A stretch of DNA of 64,000 bases from CBDFKQ01 sp965248855 (GCA_965248855.1 CBDFKQ010000013.1:69680-133679), one strand, 5' to 3'. Numbered from the stretch's first letter, positions 35,539 through 44,736 are shown. Numbers and translations: made by a program. The notes: generated by a model not told the origin, from the letters alone.

Positions 35539-36918
35539 TTATTTTTTAATATCATCTCTATTATTCATTTTTTTTGCAATTAAATCTCCATTTTTTAGTT
35601 TTTTCGAAACAATAGCAAAAGGTCCAATTACTATTTCATCTTTCTCTTTTAAACCATTTACAATCTCGATGTTATCAAAGTCACTGATTCCGGTTTTAAC
35701 TTCATGTGCAACTGCCTTGCCATTTTCAAAAATAAAAACAATCTCTTTCATCTTTTCAGCTTTAATCTGATTTTCATCATCTACGCTATTGCCTTTGGGT
35801 GTATCTTTTATTTTTTTAATTTTTTGTTTGTCATTAATTATAAGATCATCTGCATTCCTTGTTGTTACTGAGGAAAGTGGTACAGATAAAATATTAGATT
35901 TTTTTTCTGTAATAATCTCAACTGAAGCTGTCATACCCGGCCTAAAAGGTGCTTTAGATTTTTTATCAGTCATTAAAGTTTTATAAGAATCTTGAAGCAT
36001 TCTAATTTTTACCTGAAATTCTGTAACAGCATCTGCAGAAGTTGTTGAGTTTGCAGTATTTGCAATCTCTGTTACGATTCCTTTAAATTTAATATCTTTA
36101 TCACTATAGGCATCAACTTCTATAATCACTGTATCTTTTAAATTTACTTTTGTAATATCATTTTCGTTTACATCTACTTGAACTTCCATATTATTTAAAT
36201 TCGCAATGCGTAACATTTCTGTTCCTGCCATTTGAGATGTGCCCACTACTCGCTCGCCTTTTTCAACAGATAACTTTGATACAATACCATTTACCGGAGA
36301 AAAAATTTCTGTTTTTCTTAAATTTGTTTGAGCATCCTTTAAAGAAGCCTGAGAACTTTTAAAATTATATTTTGCTGCCTGAACACTTTGCTTCGCTGCT
36401 TCCAAATTTTGTTTTGCAACAATAAAATTGGCTTCTGAAGTTTGAAAATCAGCATCAGAAATTACCTTTTGATCATGAAGTTTTTTCTGCCGTTCAAAAT
36501 CTAATTTTGTGCGGGTAAATTGAGCATCCATTTGTGCAACTTGTGCCTGCATTTGACCGGTACTTGCTTCGCTGCTTTTTACGGCAGCATTTGATCTATC
36601 AACAGCCAGCTGATAATTTTCCGGACGGATTCTTAATAGTAATTGACCTTGAACCACTGAATCACCTTCCTTTACAAAAAGTTCGGTAATCTCACCCGAT
36701 ACATCAGGTGAAATTTTAACTTCAATTTCAGGTTGTATTTTTCCTGATGCACTTACTTTTTCTATTATTTCTGCTCTTTTAGCTTTTTCTATTTCAACTT
36801 CAGTTGGCTTTTCTTTCCCAATCCAACCGGCAGATTTTGCGATAATAGCTAAGAGCAATAAGGCACCAACCGAAATTCCCAGAATTAAAAGAATGTTATT
36901 ACTTTTACGTTTCGCCAT
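35539..36918 (-). CDS. Efflux periplasmic adaptor (HlyD/MacA-like)
   Basis: A 459-residue membrane fusion protein. One N-terminal helix (ILLILGISVGALLLLAIIA) anchors it in the inner membrane. The split lipoyl domain (VKISPDVSGEITELFVKEGDSV ... IFSPVNGIVSKLSVEKGERV, each in parts) flanks a long alpha-hairpin (about 105-195). Beta-barrel and membrane-proximal domains follow (FRPGMTASVEI, GLKEKDEIVIGPF). It links an inner-membrane pump to an outer-membrane channel. It lies 27 bases after the TolC gene in one operon. The pump itself (MacB-like or RND) is not in the window, so the pair may serve a transporter encoded elsewhere. Confidence 0.9.
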   Translation of the reverse strand: MAKRKSNNILLILGISVGALLLLAIIAKSAGWIGKEKPTEVEIEKAKRAEIIEKVSASGKIQPEIEVKISPDVSGEITELFVKEGDSVVQGQLLLRIRPENYQLAVDRSNAAVKSSEASTGQMQAQVAQMDAQFTRTKLDFERQKKLHDQKVISDADFQTSEANFIVAKQNLEAAKQSVQAAKYNFKSSQASLKDAQTNLRKTEIFSPVNGIVSKLSVEKGERVVGTSQMAGTEMLRIANLNNMEVQVDVNENDITKVNLKDTVIIEVDAYSDKDIKFKGIVTEIANTANSTTSADAVTEFQVKIRMLQDSYKTLMTDKKSKAPFRPGMTASVEIITEKKSNILSVPLSSVTTRNADDLIINDKQKIKKIKDTPKGNSVDDENQIKAEKMKEIVFIFENGKAVAHEVKTGISDFDNIEIVNGLKEKDEIVIGPFAIVSKKLKNGDLIAKKMNNRDDIKK

Positions 36919-36945
36919 TTAATTAAAATAAAGTTATTTTTAAAA

Positions 36946-38373
36946 TTAAAATACAAGTGGTTTATTTTGATAGAAATCTAATATTTTATTTCTAAAAATA
37001 TAATTATATTTTGCCTGTACCAAATTTGCTTTTGCTTTTCCTAAGTTAGTCTTCGATAAACTTAAATCAATAGAGGTTGAAAGACCAACCTGATATCGTG
37101 ATTCTGTTCCTTTATAAGATAATTCTAACGATTCAACTTGCTTTTTATAAGCCAGGTATTGTTGCCCTGCCGTTACCATATCAACGTATGCCTGTTCAAT
37201 TGTTTGCCTAAGTAATACTCGTGTATTTTGAGCAGTTAACTCAGATTGTTTACGAGTAATAATTGCAGAAGAAATCTTTGTACGTGTTTGCCAGGCATTA
37301 AAAATCGGTATTGTTAATGTTAACCCTACATATTTATTAAAATAATCTTTAAGCTGATTGAATAAGGGATAATCTTGAAAGGAAGGAGGAGTAAAATTTT
37401 GAGGAAGTGAATAAACGGTATCATTTTTTACAAATCCAATTGGTTGAACATTACCTGATGATTGGCCGGGTACAGTAATTTTATTTCTATCTGAAAACTG
37501 AGAATTTAAATTGGCATTTAAAGTTAAGTATGGATATAACCCACCTTTTGCGATTTTAACCGCGTATTGGTTACTTTCTATTCTGGTATCGGCTGCTTTT
37601 ATATTAGGTTGAGAACTTTTAGCAACTTCAAATATTTCATTCGAATTTTTCTCATAATTAGTTATTTCAGGGTCATTTAATGAAACTGTTTCAACTTCAA
37701 AATTAAAATCATAAGGGAGATTCATATTTTGCATTAAATTTAATTTTGCTATTCTTACATTATTCTGCGCATTTACCAAAGTCAATTCATCGTTTGCCAA
37801 TTGCGATTTTATATCATATAAATCAAATTCAGGTTTTGAACCCGCCTTAACTAATTTTCCGGTTCTTTCTACTTGCTGTTTTGAAGTTTCCACTTGAACT
37901 TTTGCAATTTCAACTTGCTCCTGGTTATTCATAACCTGCAAATAATAATTAATCACATTAAGCAAAACAGTATTTTTACTTTGTTCAGCATCATACTTAA
38001 ATGCTTTAATTAAGGTTCTATTTTGAATTACTGTATGTTTTTGTTGTAAGCCTCTAAAAAAAGTCCATTGAAAGTTTAATGATGGGTTCAAATATTGCTG
38101 AGTACCCTGTTCATATTTATATGTAGTTTGATTTAATATCCTTCCTGCACTTAATCCATAAGGAATTTGAGCATTTAAAGTTGGTAATAAACCTGTTCTG
38201 GATTGAAAATAATTTATCTGACTATTATTCAGATACAAATTACTTTGTTTAATAGAAATGCTATTACCTATTGCATAATCGACACATTCCTGAACAGTCC
38301 ATTTTTTTTGGGCGTTTACAGTTAAACTTAAAAACAGAAAAGCAACCCAACTATATTTTAATAGTTTCGTCAT
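36946..38373 (-). CDS. TolC-family outer membrane efflux protein
   Basis: A 475-residue full-length TolC homologue with signal peptide (WVAFLFLSLTVNAQKK). Two repeats are visible: WTVQECVDYAIGNSISIKQ starts the first and FEVAKSSQPNIKAADTRIES the second. Each has a beta strand pair for the barrel and long helices for the periplasmic tunnel. The C-terminal end ALNLSKTNLGKAKANL-like helix (LSLSKTNLGKAKANLVQAK) is typical. It is the first gene of the two-gene operon with the HlyD-like adaptor. Substrate unknown. Confidence 0.92.
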   Translation of the reverse strand: MTKLLKYSWVAFLFLSLTVNAQKKWTVQECVDYAIGNSISIKQSNLYLNNSQINYFQSRTGLLPTLNAQIPYGLSAGRILNQTTYKYEQGTQQYLNPSLNFQWTFFRGLQQKHTVIQNRTLIKAFKYDAEQSKNTVLLNVINYYLQVMNNQEQVEIAKVQVETSKQQVERTGKLVKAGSKPEFDLYDIKSQLANDELTLVNAQNNVRIAKLNLMQNMNLPYDFNFEVETVSLNDPEITNYEKNSNEIFEVAKSSQPNIKAADTRIESNQYAVKIAKGGLYPYLTLNANLNSQFSDRNKITVPGQSSGNVQPIGFVKNDTVYSLPQNFTPPSFQDYPLFNQLKDYFNKYVGLTLTIPIFNAWQTRTKISSAIITRKQSELTAQNTRVLLRQTIEQAYVDMVTAGQQYLAYKKQVESLELSYKGTESRYQVGLSTSIDLSLSKTNLGKAKANLVQAKYNYIFRNKILDFYQNKPLVF

Positions 38374-38425
38374 ATAAATTAGTATAAGATTTTTTTTTAA
38401 AAATATTTATTTAAGAATTATTGTA

Positions 38426-39100
38426 CTATTCAACAGGGGCGATATAAATTACATCTTTCACCCATTTTAAATGTTTTAAATAATTTAATACAATTGTTAC
38501 TACTTCCGAATCAATTTCTATAAAATGATAAGCCAAATCATTCTTTCCTTTTCGAGAAACATTCATTGTCGCAATATTTATATCTTCGTTTGAAAGGACA
38601 TCTGCTATAAAAGCAATTGTTCCTCTTACATCTTCTGCTTTTATTATCAAGGTATGTAAGCGGGCTGAAAAATCTGCTCTAAACCCATCCACCTCCGAAA
38701 TATTTATCATTCCCCCACCCAAACTCTCACCAATTACTTCAAAAGATTTTTCTCCGGATTTTAAATTAATTTTTATTGTATTTGGGTGTAATGTTGATGC
38801 ATTACCAACTGATTTAAAAGTATAATTCAATGCAACTTCTTTAGCATACTCAAATGAATTTTTTATCCTAATATCATCGGTTGCAAAATCCATCAAACCT
38901 GCAATGATTGCTCTATCACTACCATGGCCTTCATAAGTTCTTGCAAATGAATTGTAAAAAACAATATCGGCATGCGATGGTATTGATTCTAAAATTCGTG
39001 TTGCCAACCTTCCAATTCTTACAACTCCTGCTGTATGCGAACTTGAAGGACCAATCATAACCGGACCAATCATATCAAAAATGCTGCTTCTTTCTGTCAA
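38426..39100 (-). CDS. sdaAB: L-serine ammonia-lyase, beta subunit
   Basis: SdaAB is the small subunit of the 4Fe-4S L-serine dehydratase that converts serine to pyruvate and ammonia. The start block SSIFDMIGPVMIGPSSSHTAG and GHGSDRAIIAGLMDF are diagnostic, and a C-terminal ACT domain (LIIKAEDVRGTIAFIADVL) is present. The open frame reaches a TTG at 39166, but the first 22 residues there are basic and foreign to the family. No ATG precedes the motif. A TTG at 39100 gives LTERSSIFDMIG, the normal start, and 224 residues. The alpha subunit is not in the window. Confidence 0.88.
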   Translation of the reverse strand: MTERSSIFDMIGPVMIGPSSSHTAGVVRIGRLATRILESIPSHADIVFYNSFARTYEGHGSDRAIIAGLMDFATDDIRIKNSFEYAKEVALNYTFKSVGNASTLHPNTIKINLKSGEKSFEVIGESLGGGMINISEVDGFRADFSARLHTLIIKAEDVRGTIAFIADVLSNEDINIATMNVSRKGKNDLAYHFIEIDSEVVTIVLNYLKHLKWVKDVIYIAPVE

Positions 39101-39249
39101 AATAATTTTATAAGTAATAAGTTTACATAATGATAAAAATAATTTATTGATTCGATTATTAGGCAATGATAATCAGAAATTAAAATCAATCTTTCAAAAA
39201 TTTGATAAAAGGTAAATTTCTTTGATAAAGTATATAATTTTATAGGATT

Positions 39250-40118
39250 ATGAAAAATTTATCTTTCTTTAAAAAGTTTAGAAAACAAAAATACAATTGG
39301 ATTTTTTTTAATACTGCATTTGTAAAATCCAATTCTAAAATATTATCAATTTCAAACAGATCATTTCAATATGGTGATGGAATTTTTGAAACAATGCTTG
39401 CAGAAAATGGTAAAATAAAATTTTTAGACGATCATTTAGGAAGATTAACAAATGGTTTATCTATTTTAAATATTGAAAAACCAATTGTATTAACAGGTCA
39501 ATTTTTAAATGAGCTTTTAATTAATATTTTAAAAAAAATAATTATAAGGAAAATGAAAAAAATCTTTACAGATTAAAATTACAAATTTGGCGTAGACCGG
39601 GCGGTTTATACTCGCCTGAAAGTAATGAAGCTGAATTTTGCATTTCTATAACAGAATTTCAAAAAAAACTAACTGTAAAGAACAATGTTTTATTTTATGG
39701 TGATATCAATTTATCCTTTTCTAAAATATCTTCGTTAAAAACATGTAACTCACTTCCATATATTATGGCATCACTTTCAAAGAAAAAATATAATGTTGAT
39801 GACATGATTCTTTCAACCAAAGAAGGTTATATAAGTGAATGTACTTCAACAAATATTTTTTGGATAAAAGATGGCACAATATTTACTCCCTCATTATATA
39901 CGGGTTGCATTGATGGTATTATGCGGAAACAAGTGATAAATAAATGTTCGGAATTAAATATTAATATACAAATAGGAGAATTTACAAAAGATATTTTATT
40001 GGATGCTGATGCTGTTTTTACAAGTAATGTTACAGGCTTCCACCCTATTAAAAAAATCGAAGAAAAAAATTTTTCGATTGATATTGCACTTAAAATTATT
40101 CAAAACTTAAAACTGTAA
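39250..40118 (+). CDS. Class IV aminotransferase (PLP fold type IV), one frameshift
   Basis: Two frames make one protein. The first ends LINILKKIIIRKMK after a run of eight A at 39531-39538. With nine A, the frame continues KKNNYKENEKNLYRLKLQIWRRPGG into the second part and gives 289 residues, the usual length. Visible family motifs are SNRSFQYGDGIFETMLAENG near the start and EGYISECTSTNIFWIKDG for PLP phosphate binding; the Lys for the Schiff base lies in SLPYIMASLSKKKYN. It may be aminodeoxychorismate lyase, D-amino acid or branched-chain aminotransferase; the short size favours the first two. Confidence 0.82.
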
Positions 40119-40131
40119 AAACGTTATAATT

Positions 40132-40827
40132 ATGAAAACTTTAAAATTTATTTTACCTCTGCTCCTGTTTTATTTCATTTCAAATTTAGGATTTGCTCAG
40201 CCCGGCTCTAAAAGTTTTGACCATAAAGACTTTAATAAAATAAAAGTTTCCGGCAATTTTAATGTAATTGTTAAAAAGGGTGAAGTATTTAAAATTACTG
40301 TAACCGGCGAAAAAAGAGATATTGATGAAGTAATCAGCGACTTAAAAAACGCCGAATTAACAGTATCTTATGAAAGAAAGTCTTTAAGAACAAAAAGAAC
40401 AAATATTGAAATTATTTTACCAAAGTTACAGGCAGTAAACTTTGAAGGCAGCACCAGAGCAAATATAGAACCGGGTTTTAAAATTGATTATTTTAATGTG
40501 TATTCATCAGGATCAACGGAATTAAATATTGAAATGGAAGCCCAAAAAATGTATCTTGATCTTTCGGGAAACGCAACTTTAAATATAAAAGGAAAGGCAG
40601 AAGATTTACAAGCCAATATATCGGGTGCTTCTCTTTTAAATGCTTTTGATTTATTGGTTGAAGAGGCTAAACTTGAAGTAAGCGGAACGAGTGGTGTAAG
40701 AATCAGCGTTTCGAAATCACTTTCTGCTAATGCAAGTGGAACTGCTAAAGTAAGGTATAAAGGAAGTCCTTCGCAAATGCAAAATAATGCAAAAGGTTTT
40801 GCTTCGATTAAAAAGGAAGGGATTTAA
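40132..40827 (+). CDS. DUF2807 (putative auto-transporter adhesin head GIN) protein
   Basis: A 231-residue exported protein with signal peptide (ILPLLLFYFISNLGFAQP). It has repeating beta strands of the DUF2807 solenoid, seen as FNKIKVSGNFNVIVKKGE, LQAVNFEGSTRANIE, VYSSGSTELNIEM, LDLSGNATLNIKG, ISGASLLNAFD and VSGTSGVRISV. The repeated Ser-Gly turns match a short beta-helix. Bacteroidota carry many such proteins, thought to lie in the periplasm or at the surface, with no proven role. It begins 13 bases after the aminotransferase gene, which need not mean shared function. Confidence 0.85.
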   Translation: MKTLKFILPLLLFYFISNLGFAQPGSKSFDHKDFNKIKVSGNFNVIVKKGEVFKITVTGEKRDIDEVISDLKNAELTVSYERKSLRTKRTNIEIILPKLQAVNFEGSTRANIEPGFKIDYFNVYSSGSTELNIEMEAQKMYLDLSGNATLNIKGKAEDLQANISGASLLNAFDLLVEEAKLEVSGTSGVRISVSKSLSANASGTAKVRYKGSPSQMQNNAKGFASIKKEGI

Positions 40828-40873
40828 ATTAATAAGGCCTAATGAGAGAAGAAATATGTATATTTTTTTGTAT

Positions 40874-40902
40874 AAAGCTGCCTTATAGATTAAGACAGCT
40901 TT
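40874..40902. terminator. Terminator between DUF2807 and old yellow enzyme genes
   Basis: AAAGCTG (40874-40880) pairs with CAGCTTT (40896-40902), and the stem extends inward through CTTA/TTAAG with one wobble. It lies between convergent genes. Confidence 0.72.
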
Positions 40903-40917
40903 TATATTAATTCTAAA

Positions 40918-42003
40918 TTATTTTGATGTTGTATAATCAGTATATCCTTTTTGATCAGGTGTATAAAAAGTATTGGGATCAGGTTGAGCCAATTCTGAAT
41001 TATTTTTAATTCTTTCTACTAAATCCGGATTTGAAATATAAGGTCGGCCAAAAGCAATTAAATCTGCAGCATCACTTTCAAGTGCATTTTCTGCCTTTTC
41101 TGAATTGTAACCACCACACAATATCAATTTACCTTTAAATTCTTTACGAATCATTTTTACAGTTTCCGGATCAACTGCTTGGGCACCTAATCACTGATTG
41201 ATCTGCCAAATGAATATAAACCACATCCAATTTATTTAATTCTTTTGCTAAATAGCTGTAAGTATCGTGAGTTTCTGCATAAGGATGGATATCGCTTGCT
41301 GTACCAAAAGGTGATAAACGAATGCCGACTTTTTTCTTTTCCTATTGCTTCAATAATTTTTTCAGTAACTTCTAATACAAATTTACTTCTTTTTGCAATT
41401 GATCCTCCATATTCATCATTGCGTAAATTTGTATTTGGTGCGATAAATTGCTCAAGTAAATAACCATTTGCAGCATGAATTTCAACTCCATCAAAACCTG
41501 CTTTAATAGCATTTTTAGAAGCCTGAATATGTTCTTCAATTACTTCTTTTTATTTCACTTAACGTTAATTCTTTTGGAACAGGAAAAGCTTTCATCCCGC
41601 CAGCATCTGTATACATTTCACCTTTGGCGGCTACAGGAGATGGAGCAACAATCTTTGTACCTGGTTTCATATTCAACTCATGAGAAATCCTACCTGTATG
41701 CATAATCTGTAAAAAAACTTTCCCTCCTTCTTCATGAATTTCGTCTGTGACTAATTTCCATGCATTTATTTGTTGTTCAGTGTAAATACCCGGAATACGG
41801 GCATATCCGGTACCATTAGGTGAAGGGGAAGTACCTTCTGTAATAATTAACCCTGCATTTGACCTTTGTTTATAATATGTAGCAACCAAATCATTTACCT
41901 CATTATTATTCACAGCTCTGCAACGAGTCATAGGAGCCATAACAATATGATTTTTCAATTTTAAATTTCCTAAAGTGGTTTCTGATAAAAGAATTTTTGA
42001 CAT
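40918..42003 (-). pseudogene. Old yellow enzyme (alkene reductase), three frameshifts
   Basis: An FMN-dependent alkene reductase/xenobiotic reductase. Intact blocks include LKNHIVMAPMTRCRA, VFLQIMHTGRISH, FDGVEIHAANGYLLEQF and LIAFGRPYISNPDLVERI. Three extra bases break it: T5 at 41547-41551, T6 at 41330-41335, and an ambiguous site within 41189-41203. Removing one base at each gives 360 residues, the exact family length, with an ATG at 42003. This strongly suggests the gene is whole in the cell and that the breaks are sequence errors, although true decay cannot be excluded from sequence alone. An ArsR regulator lies directly upstream on the same strand. Confidence 0.85.
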
Positions 42004-42020
42004 AAATATTAAATTATTTG

Positions 42021-42054
42021 AAAAAAAAATGCTCATAGAATTATTCTATGAGCA
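42021..42054 (-). terminator. Terminator after the ArsR gene
   Basis: TGCTCATAGAA (42030-42040) and TTCTATGAGCA (42044-42054) form a perfect 11-bp stem with a TTA loop. On the minus strand it is followed by nine T. It lies 18 bases before the old yellow enzyme start and so separates the two genes. Confidence 0.88.
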
Positions 42055-42097
42055 AGACAAATTTAAACATTTAAAAGTTTCGATGTATTGAAATTAT

Positions 42098-42370
42098 TTA
42101 TGAAAGCTTTAAAAAAAAATCGGAAAGCTCTTTCATTTTTTCTTTGTTAATACAAAGAGAAACTGCCCTGCCTTCTTTTTTAGCTATTAATAATTCACTA
42201 TCTGTAAGTAATTTAATATGATGTGAAATGCAGGGTTGAGATAAATCAACTATTTGACTTACTTCAGAATACGATAAATTTTCTTTATTGGCAACTTCAA
42301 TAATAATTGAAAGTCGTATCTTGTCTGCAATCGCATTTGCAGCCTTTTCTATAAATTTGCTATCTATCAT
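42098..42370 (-). CDS. ArsR-family winged-helix regulator
   Basis: A 90-residue HTH protein. The recognition region is VSQIVDLSQPCISHHIKLL, with the wing at AKKEGRAVSLCINKE. The arsenic-type ELCVCDL site is missing; cysteines occur at QPCIS and SLCIN. Small ArsR proteins next to an old yellow enzyme often repress it and respond to electrophiles or thiol stress. The cysteines make that plausible here, but it is inference. A strong terminator between this gene and the enzyme gene implies the pair is not a simple read-through operon. Confidence 0.88.
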   Translation of the reverse strand: MIDSKFIEKAANAIADKIRLSIIIEVANKENLSYSEVSQIVDLSQPCISHHIKLLTDSELLIAKKEGRAVSLCINKEKMKELSDFFLKLS

Positions 42371-42397
42371 CTTATTTCTTTCAATAATAACAACTTT

Positions 42398-42787
42398 TTA
42401 AGGCCTATCGGTTCTCAAAGCTGAATCTTTTTGAAATTTAGTAAAAAGATATAAGAAAATAACTCTTGAAAATCTAAAATTAAAAGGAAAGCACACTATA
42501 AGAGCAATTGCTGCAGAATATAAATAAGTAGCCAGAGAAACGTGCTCTAAAAAAATATTTAATGCTACAGATATTGTAACTACCGAAGCAACCACAAATG
42601 CATAACCTATAAACATTGCTCCAAAAAAGAAACCGGGTTCCTTTTCAAATTTATTATTGCAAACAGGGCAATGAATATGAGTATGCCAAAATTTTAATAC
42701 TTTCCATAAAGGAAAAGTAAAAATATCACCTCTTCTACAACGAGGACACTTTTCTAATAATATTCCGCCTATAAGTGATGTCTGCAT
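42398..42787 (-). CDS. DUF983 zinc-ribbon membrane protein
   Basis: A 129-residue protein. The N-terminal zinc ribbon has two CxxC pairs (LEKCPRCRRGDIF and IHCPVCNNKFEKEPG), followed by two transmembrane helices (FFFGAMFIGYAFVVASVVT and YLYSAAIALIVCFPF). DUF983 proteins are widespread in Bacteroidota and Proteobacteria and are often linked to cytochrome oxidase genes, with no proven function. It is the last gene of the oxidase cluster. Its ATG lies inside the end of the upstream small membrane gene. Confidence 0.87.
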   Translation of the reverse strand: MQTSLIGGILLEKCPRCRRGDIFTFPLWKVLKFWHTHIHCPVCNNKFEKEPGFFFGAMFIGYAFVVASVVTISVALNIFLEHVSLATYLYSAAIALIVCFPFNFRFSRVIFLYLFTKFQKDSALRTDRP

Positions 42788-43018
42788 GGTTTTTTTTTAC
42801 TGTTTTTGTACCAGAAAAAGGCAATAGAAGCTATAGCTAAATATGGAACAACAAGTAAATAAAGAATACCTGTATTTAAGCCTGCACCTAATGAGTTTTC
42901 ACCGCTGTTTACATTGCTTTCAACTGCAATTTTACACATAGCACATTGAGAAAATAATGGACTAAATGTCGAACTAAAAAAAAACGAAAATAAATATTAT
43001 TAAAATTTTCACTTTCAT
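42769..43018 (-). CDS. Small CxMC membrane protein of the oxidase cluster (one frameshift)
   Basis: An 82-residue protein too broken for ordinary frame calling. ATG 43018 starts a hydrophobic signal/anchor (KVKILIIFIFVFF). A run of nine A at 42976-42984 causes a stop; eight would continue SSTFSPLFSQCAMCKIAVES, then GLNTGILYLLVVPYLAIASIAFFWY as a transmembrane helix and a basic tail. The CAMCK motif followed by one membrane helix is a small family found beside oxidase assembly genes in Bacteroidota. It may bind copper or heme, but that is inference. It overlaps the DUF983 start. Confidence 0.65.
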
Positions 43019-43076
43019 AATTAATTATTTTTATCCTAATATAACATTAATAAAAAACTATAAGTTTAAATTCTAT

Positions 43077-43619
43077 TTATAAAAAGGGCTGATTAGGAAA
43101 ATATACTATTACTCCACTCACTGAAACATACAACCAAATTGGATATGCCCACTTTACTATTTTTTTATGTTTTTCAATTTGGTTTGACAAGCCATAATGT
43201 AAAGCCAGTAACACAAACCTCACTACTACAATTGATAAAATAATATGTGATATCAGGAAAAAATAATATATATATTTTAACCATGCCTCACCACCAAATT
43301 TGGTAGATTGATGCGTAATATGGTATAAGATGTAAGAAACTAAAAAAAAGAGAGCCGAGTGCAAAAGCAGTTTGCATCATAGACCTTATGTAAATTTACT
43401 TTCTTTTGTTTAATAAAAAGAAAACCAAATAATAAAGCAATTGCAGTTAAACTATTTATGATTGCTATTAGATGAGGAAGTAAGTTTGTCCATTCTCCTA
43501 AATAAAATTTTGATTTTATTCCAATAATAGCTGCAACCGCTAATGGAATCGCTATTGAAAGGATGTTTATTATCTTATATTTACTGTTAGAACTTTCTAT
43601 TTGAATTGGTATTGTTCAT
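43077..43619 (-). pseudogene. DUF420 membrane protein of the oxidase cluster, three frameshifts
   Basis: A four-helix membrane protein of the DUF420 family, common beside SCO and cytochrome oxidase genes and perhaps an assembly factor. Recognisable parts are INILSIAIPLAVAAIIG, LLPHLIAIINSLTAIALLF, SYILYHITHQSTKFGGE and the end YPIWLYVSVSGVIVYF. One extra base just after the ATG (43600-43619), one at 43381-43382 and one in A8 at 43342-43349 break the frame. Removing them gives 179 residues, the normal size. The ATG overlaps the SCO stop as ATGA, a coupled arrangement. Confidence 0.75.
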
Positions 43620-44329
43620 TTTTTCTCTTGTTTTAGTTCGTGCAAAAGAACTTTAGTTTCCAACACTAATTTATCAATATCTTTACGGGCGGTGCCATTA
43701 TAAAAACCTCTGATATGACCATCTGAATCAACCAAAATACATTTATCAGTATGAACAAACCTATCTTCCAGATTTGTAAAATTTTGATTTTCTTCTTTTG
43801 CTGTTACAAAATACCCATAATAGGCCATTCGGTAAATTTCTTTTTTTTGTCCGGTTATAAAATACCATTTACCATCAATTGCACCTAAGTTATTAGCATA
43901 TATTTTAAGGTTTTCAGGTTTGTCGAACTCCGGGTCTATAGAATAAGAAAGAATTATAACATCCTTTTCTTTTTCGAAAGCTTCCTGAACTCTTTGCATT
44001 TCTTTGGACATTAAAGGGCATTGACCCGGACATCTGGTAAAAATAAATTCGGCAATATGAATTTTATTTTTAACAAGATTTAAATTTTGTGGCTTTCCAT
44101 TCTGGTCTATTAAATTAAAATTAGGAACGGAATGAAATGCTGTATCATTTATTTCTTTTCCTTTATATATAACTTTTTCAAATTTAATATTACCGGTTGT
44201 AGAATCCATTAAAGGAATATACCTTGGTAATGTAAAGTGATTTTGACCAAAATTTTTGAGGAACAGAAAAATTAAAACCGGCACCACTAATAAAATTAGC
44301 AGGATACCGGTTTTCGTAATTTTTTTCAT
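43616..44329 (-). CDS. SCO1/SenC copper chaperone
   Basis: A 237-residue thioredoxin-fold protein with one N-terminal membrane anchor (ILLILLVVPVLIFLF). The copper ligands are in the CxxxC motif FTRCPGQCPLMSKEM and the distal His of RFVHTDKCILVD. SCO proteins deliver copper to, or reduce the cysteines of, the CuA site of CoxB. The position in the oxidase operon, after coxD, fits this role. There is a 48-base gap to coxD and the stop overlaps the next start. Confidence 0.92.
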   Translation of the reverse strand: MKKITKTGILLILLVVPVLIFLFLKNFGQNHFTLPRYIPLMDSTTGNIKFEKVIYKGKEINDTAFHSVPNFNLIDQNGKPQNLNLVKNKIHIAEFIFTRCPGQCPLMSKEMQRVQEAFEKEKDVIILSYSIDPEFDKPENLKIYANNLGAIDGKWYFITGQKKEIYRMAYYGYFVTAKEENQNFTNLEDRFVHTDKCILVDSDGHIRGFYNGTARKDIDKLVLETKVLLHELKQEKK

Positions 44330-44377
44330 AAAATATATTCACTTAAAACTTAGAAAAATATCTAAGCCTAAAAATTA

Positions 44378-44710
44378 TTAATGGTAAATAGCATGAAAAT
44401 TAGCAGCACCTTCATCTAATAAAGCAATTACAAGCCATATCACGAATATTGCCGGCAATACAATAGTCCATATTAAAGATTTTACTTCATGTTTAAGGTG
44501 CATGAATTCTCCAACAATATAAAACGCTTTTACAAACGTCATTAAAACGAATATAGAAACTCTTAACGGGCCATGATGCATAGTAAATGCTATCACGAAT
44601 TCTATTGCAGTTAAAGCAGATAAAATCCAAAATGTTTTCCAGATTACTTTAGTTTGAGGTTTTGCTTTCTCACCCTCAATTTCTGTATGATGTTGATCTA
44701 CTGTAGTCAT
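44378..44710 (-). CDS. coxD: Cytochrome c oxidase subunit IV (CyoD/CoxD type)
   Basis: A 110-residue subunit with three membrane helices (KTFWILSALTAIEFVIAFTM in two parts, VSIFVLMTFVKAFYIVGEF, LIWTIVLPAIFVIWLVIALL). The open frame could extend 28 residues further upstream into coxC, but that leader is not family-like. The ATG at 44710 giving MTTVDQHHTEIEG is the proper start. The MHLKHE block after helix two is conserved. It is a structural subunit that stabilises the oxidase core, lying 26 bases after coxC. Confidence 0.88.
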   Translation of the reverse strand: MTTVDQHHTEIEGEKAKPQTKVIWKTFWILSALTAIEFVIAFTMHHGPLRVSIFVLMTFVKAFYIVGEFMHLKHEVKSLIWTIVLPAIFVIWLVIALLDEGAANFHAIYH

Positions 44711-44736
44711 ATAATTAATTATGAAAAATCTAAATT

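Noticed and set aside
39531..39538. Programmed ribosomal frameshift in the aminotransferase
   Set aside because: No downstream pseudoknot or regulatory logic, and the same kind of run breaks unrelated genes nearby; a sequence error is simpler.
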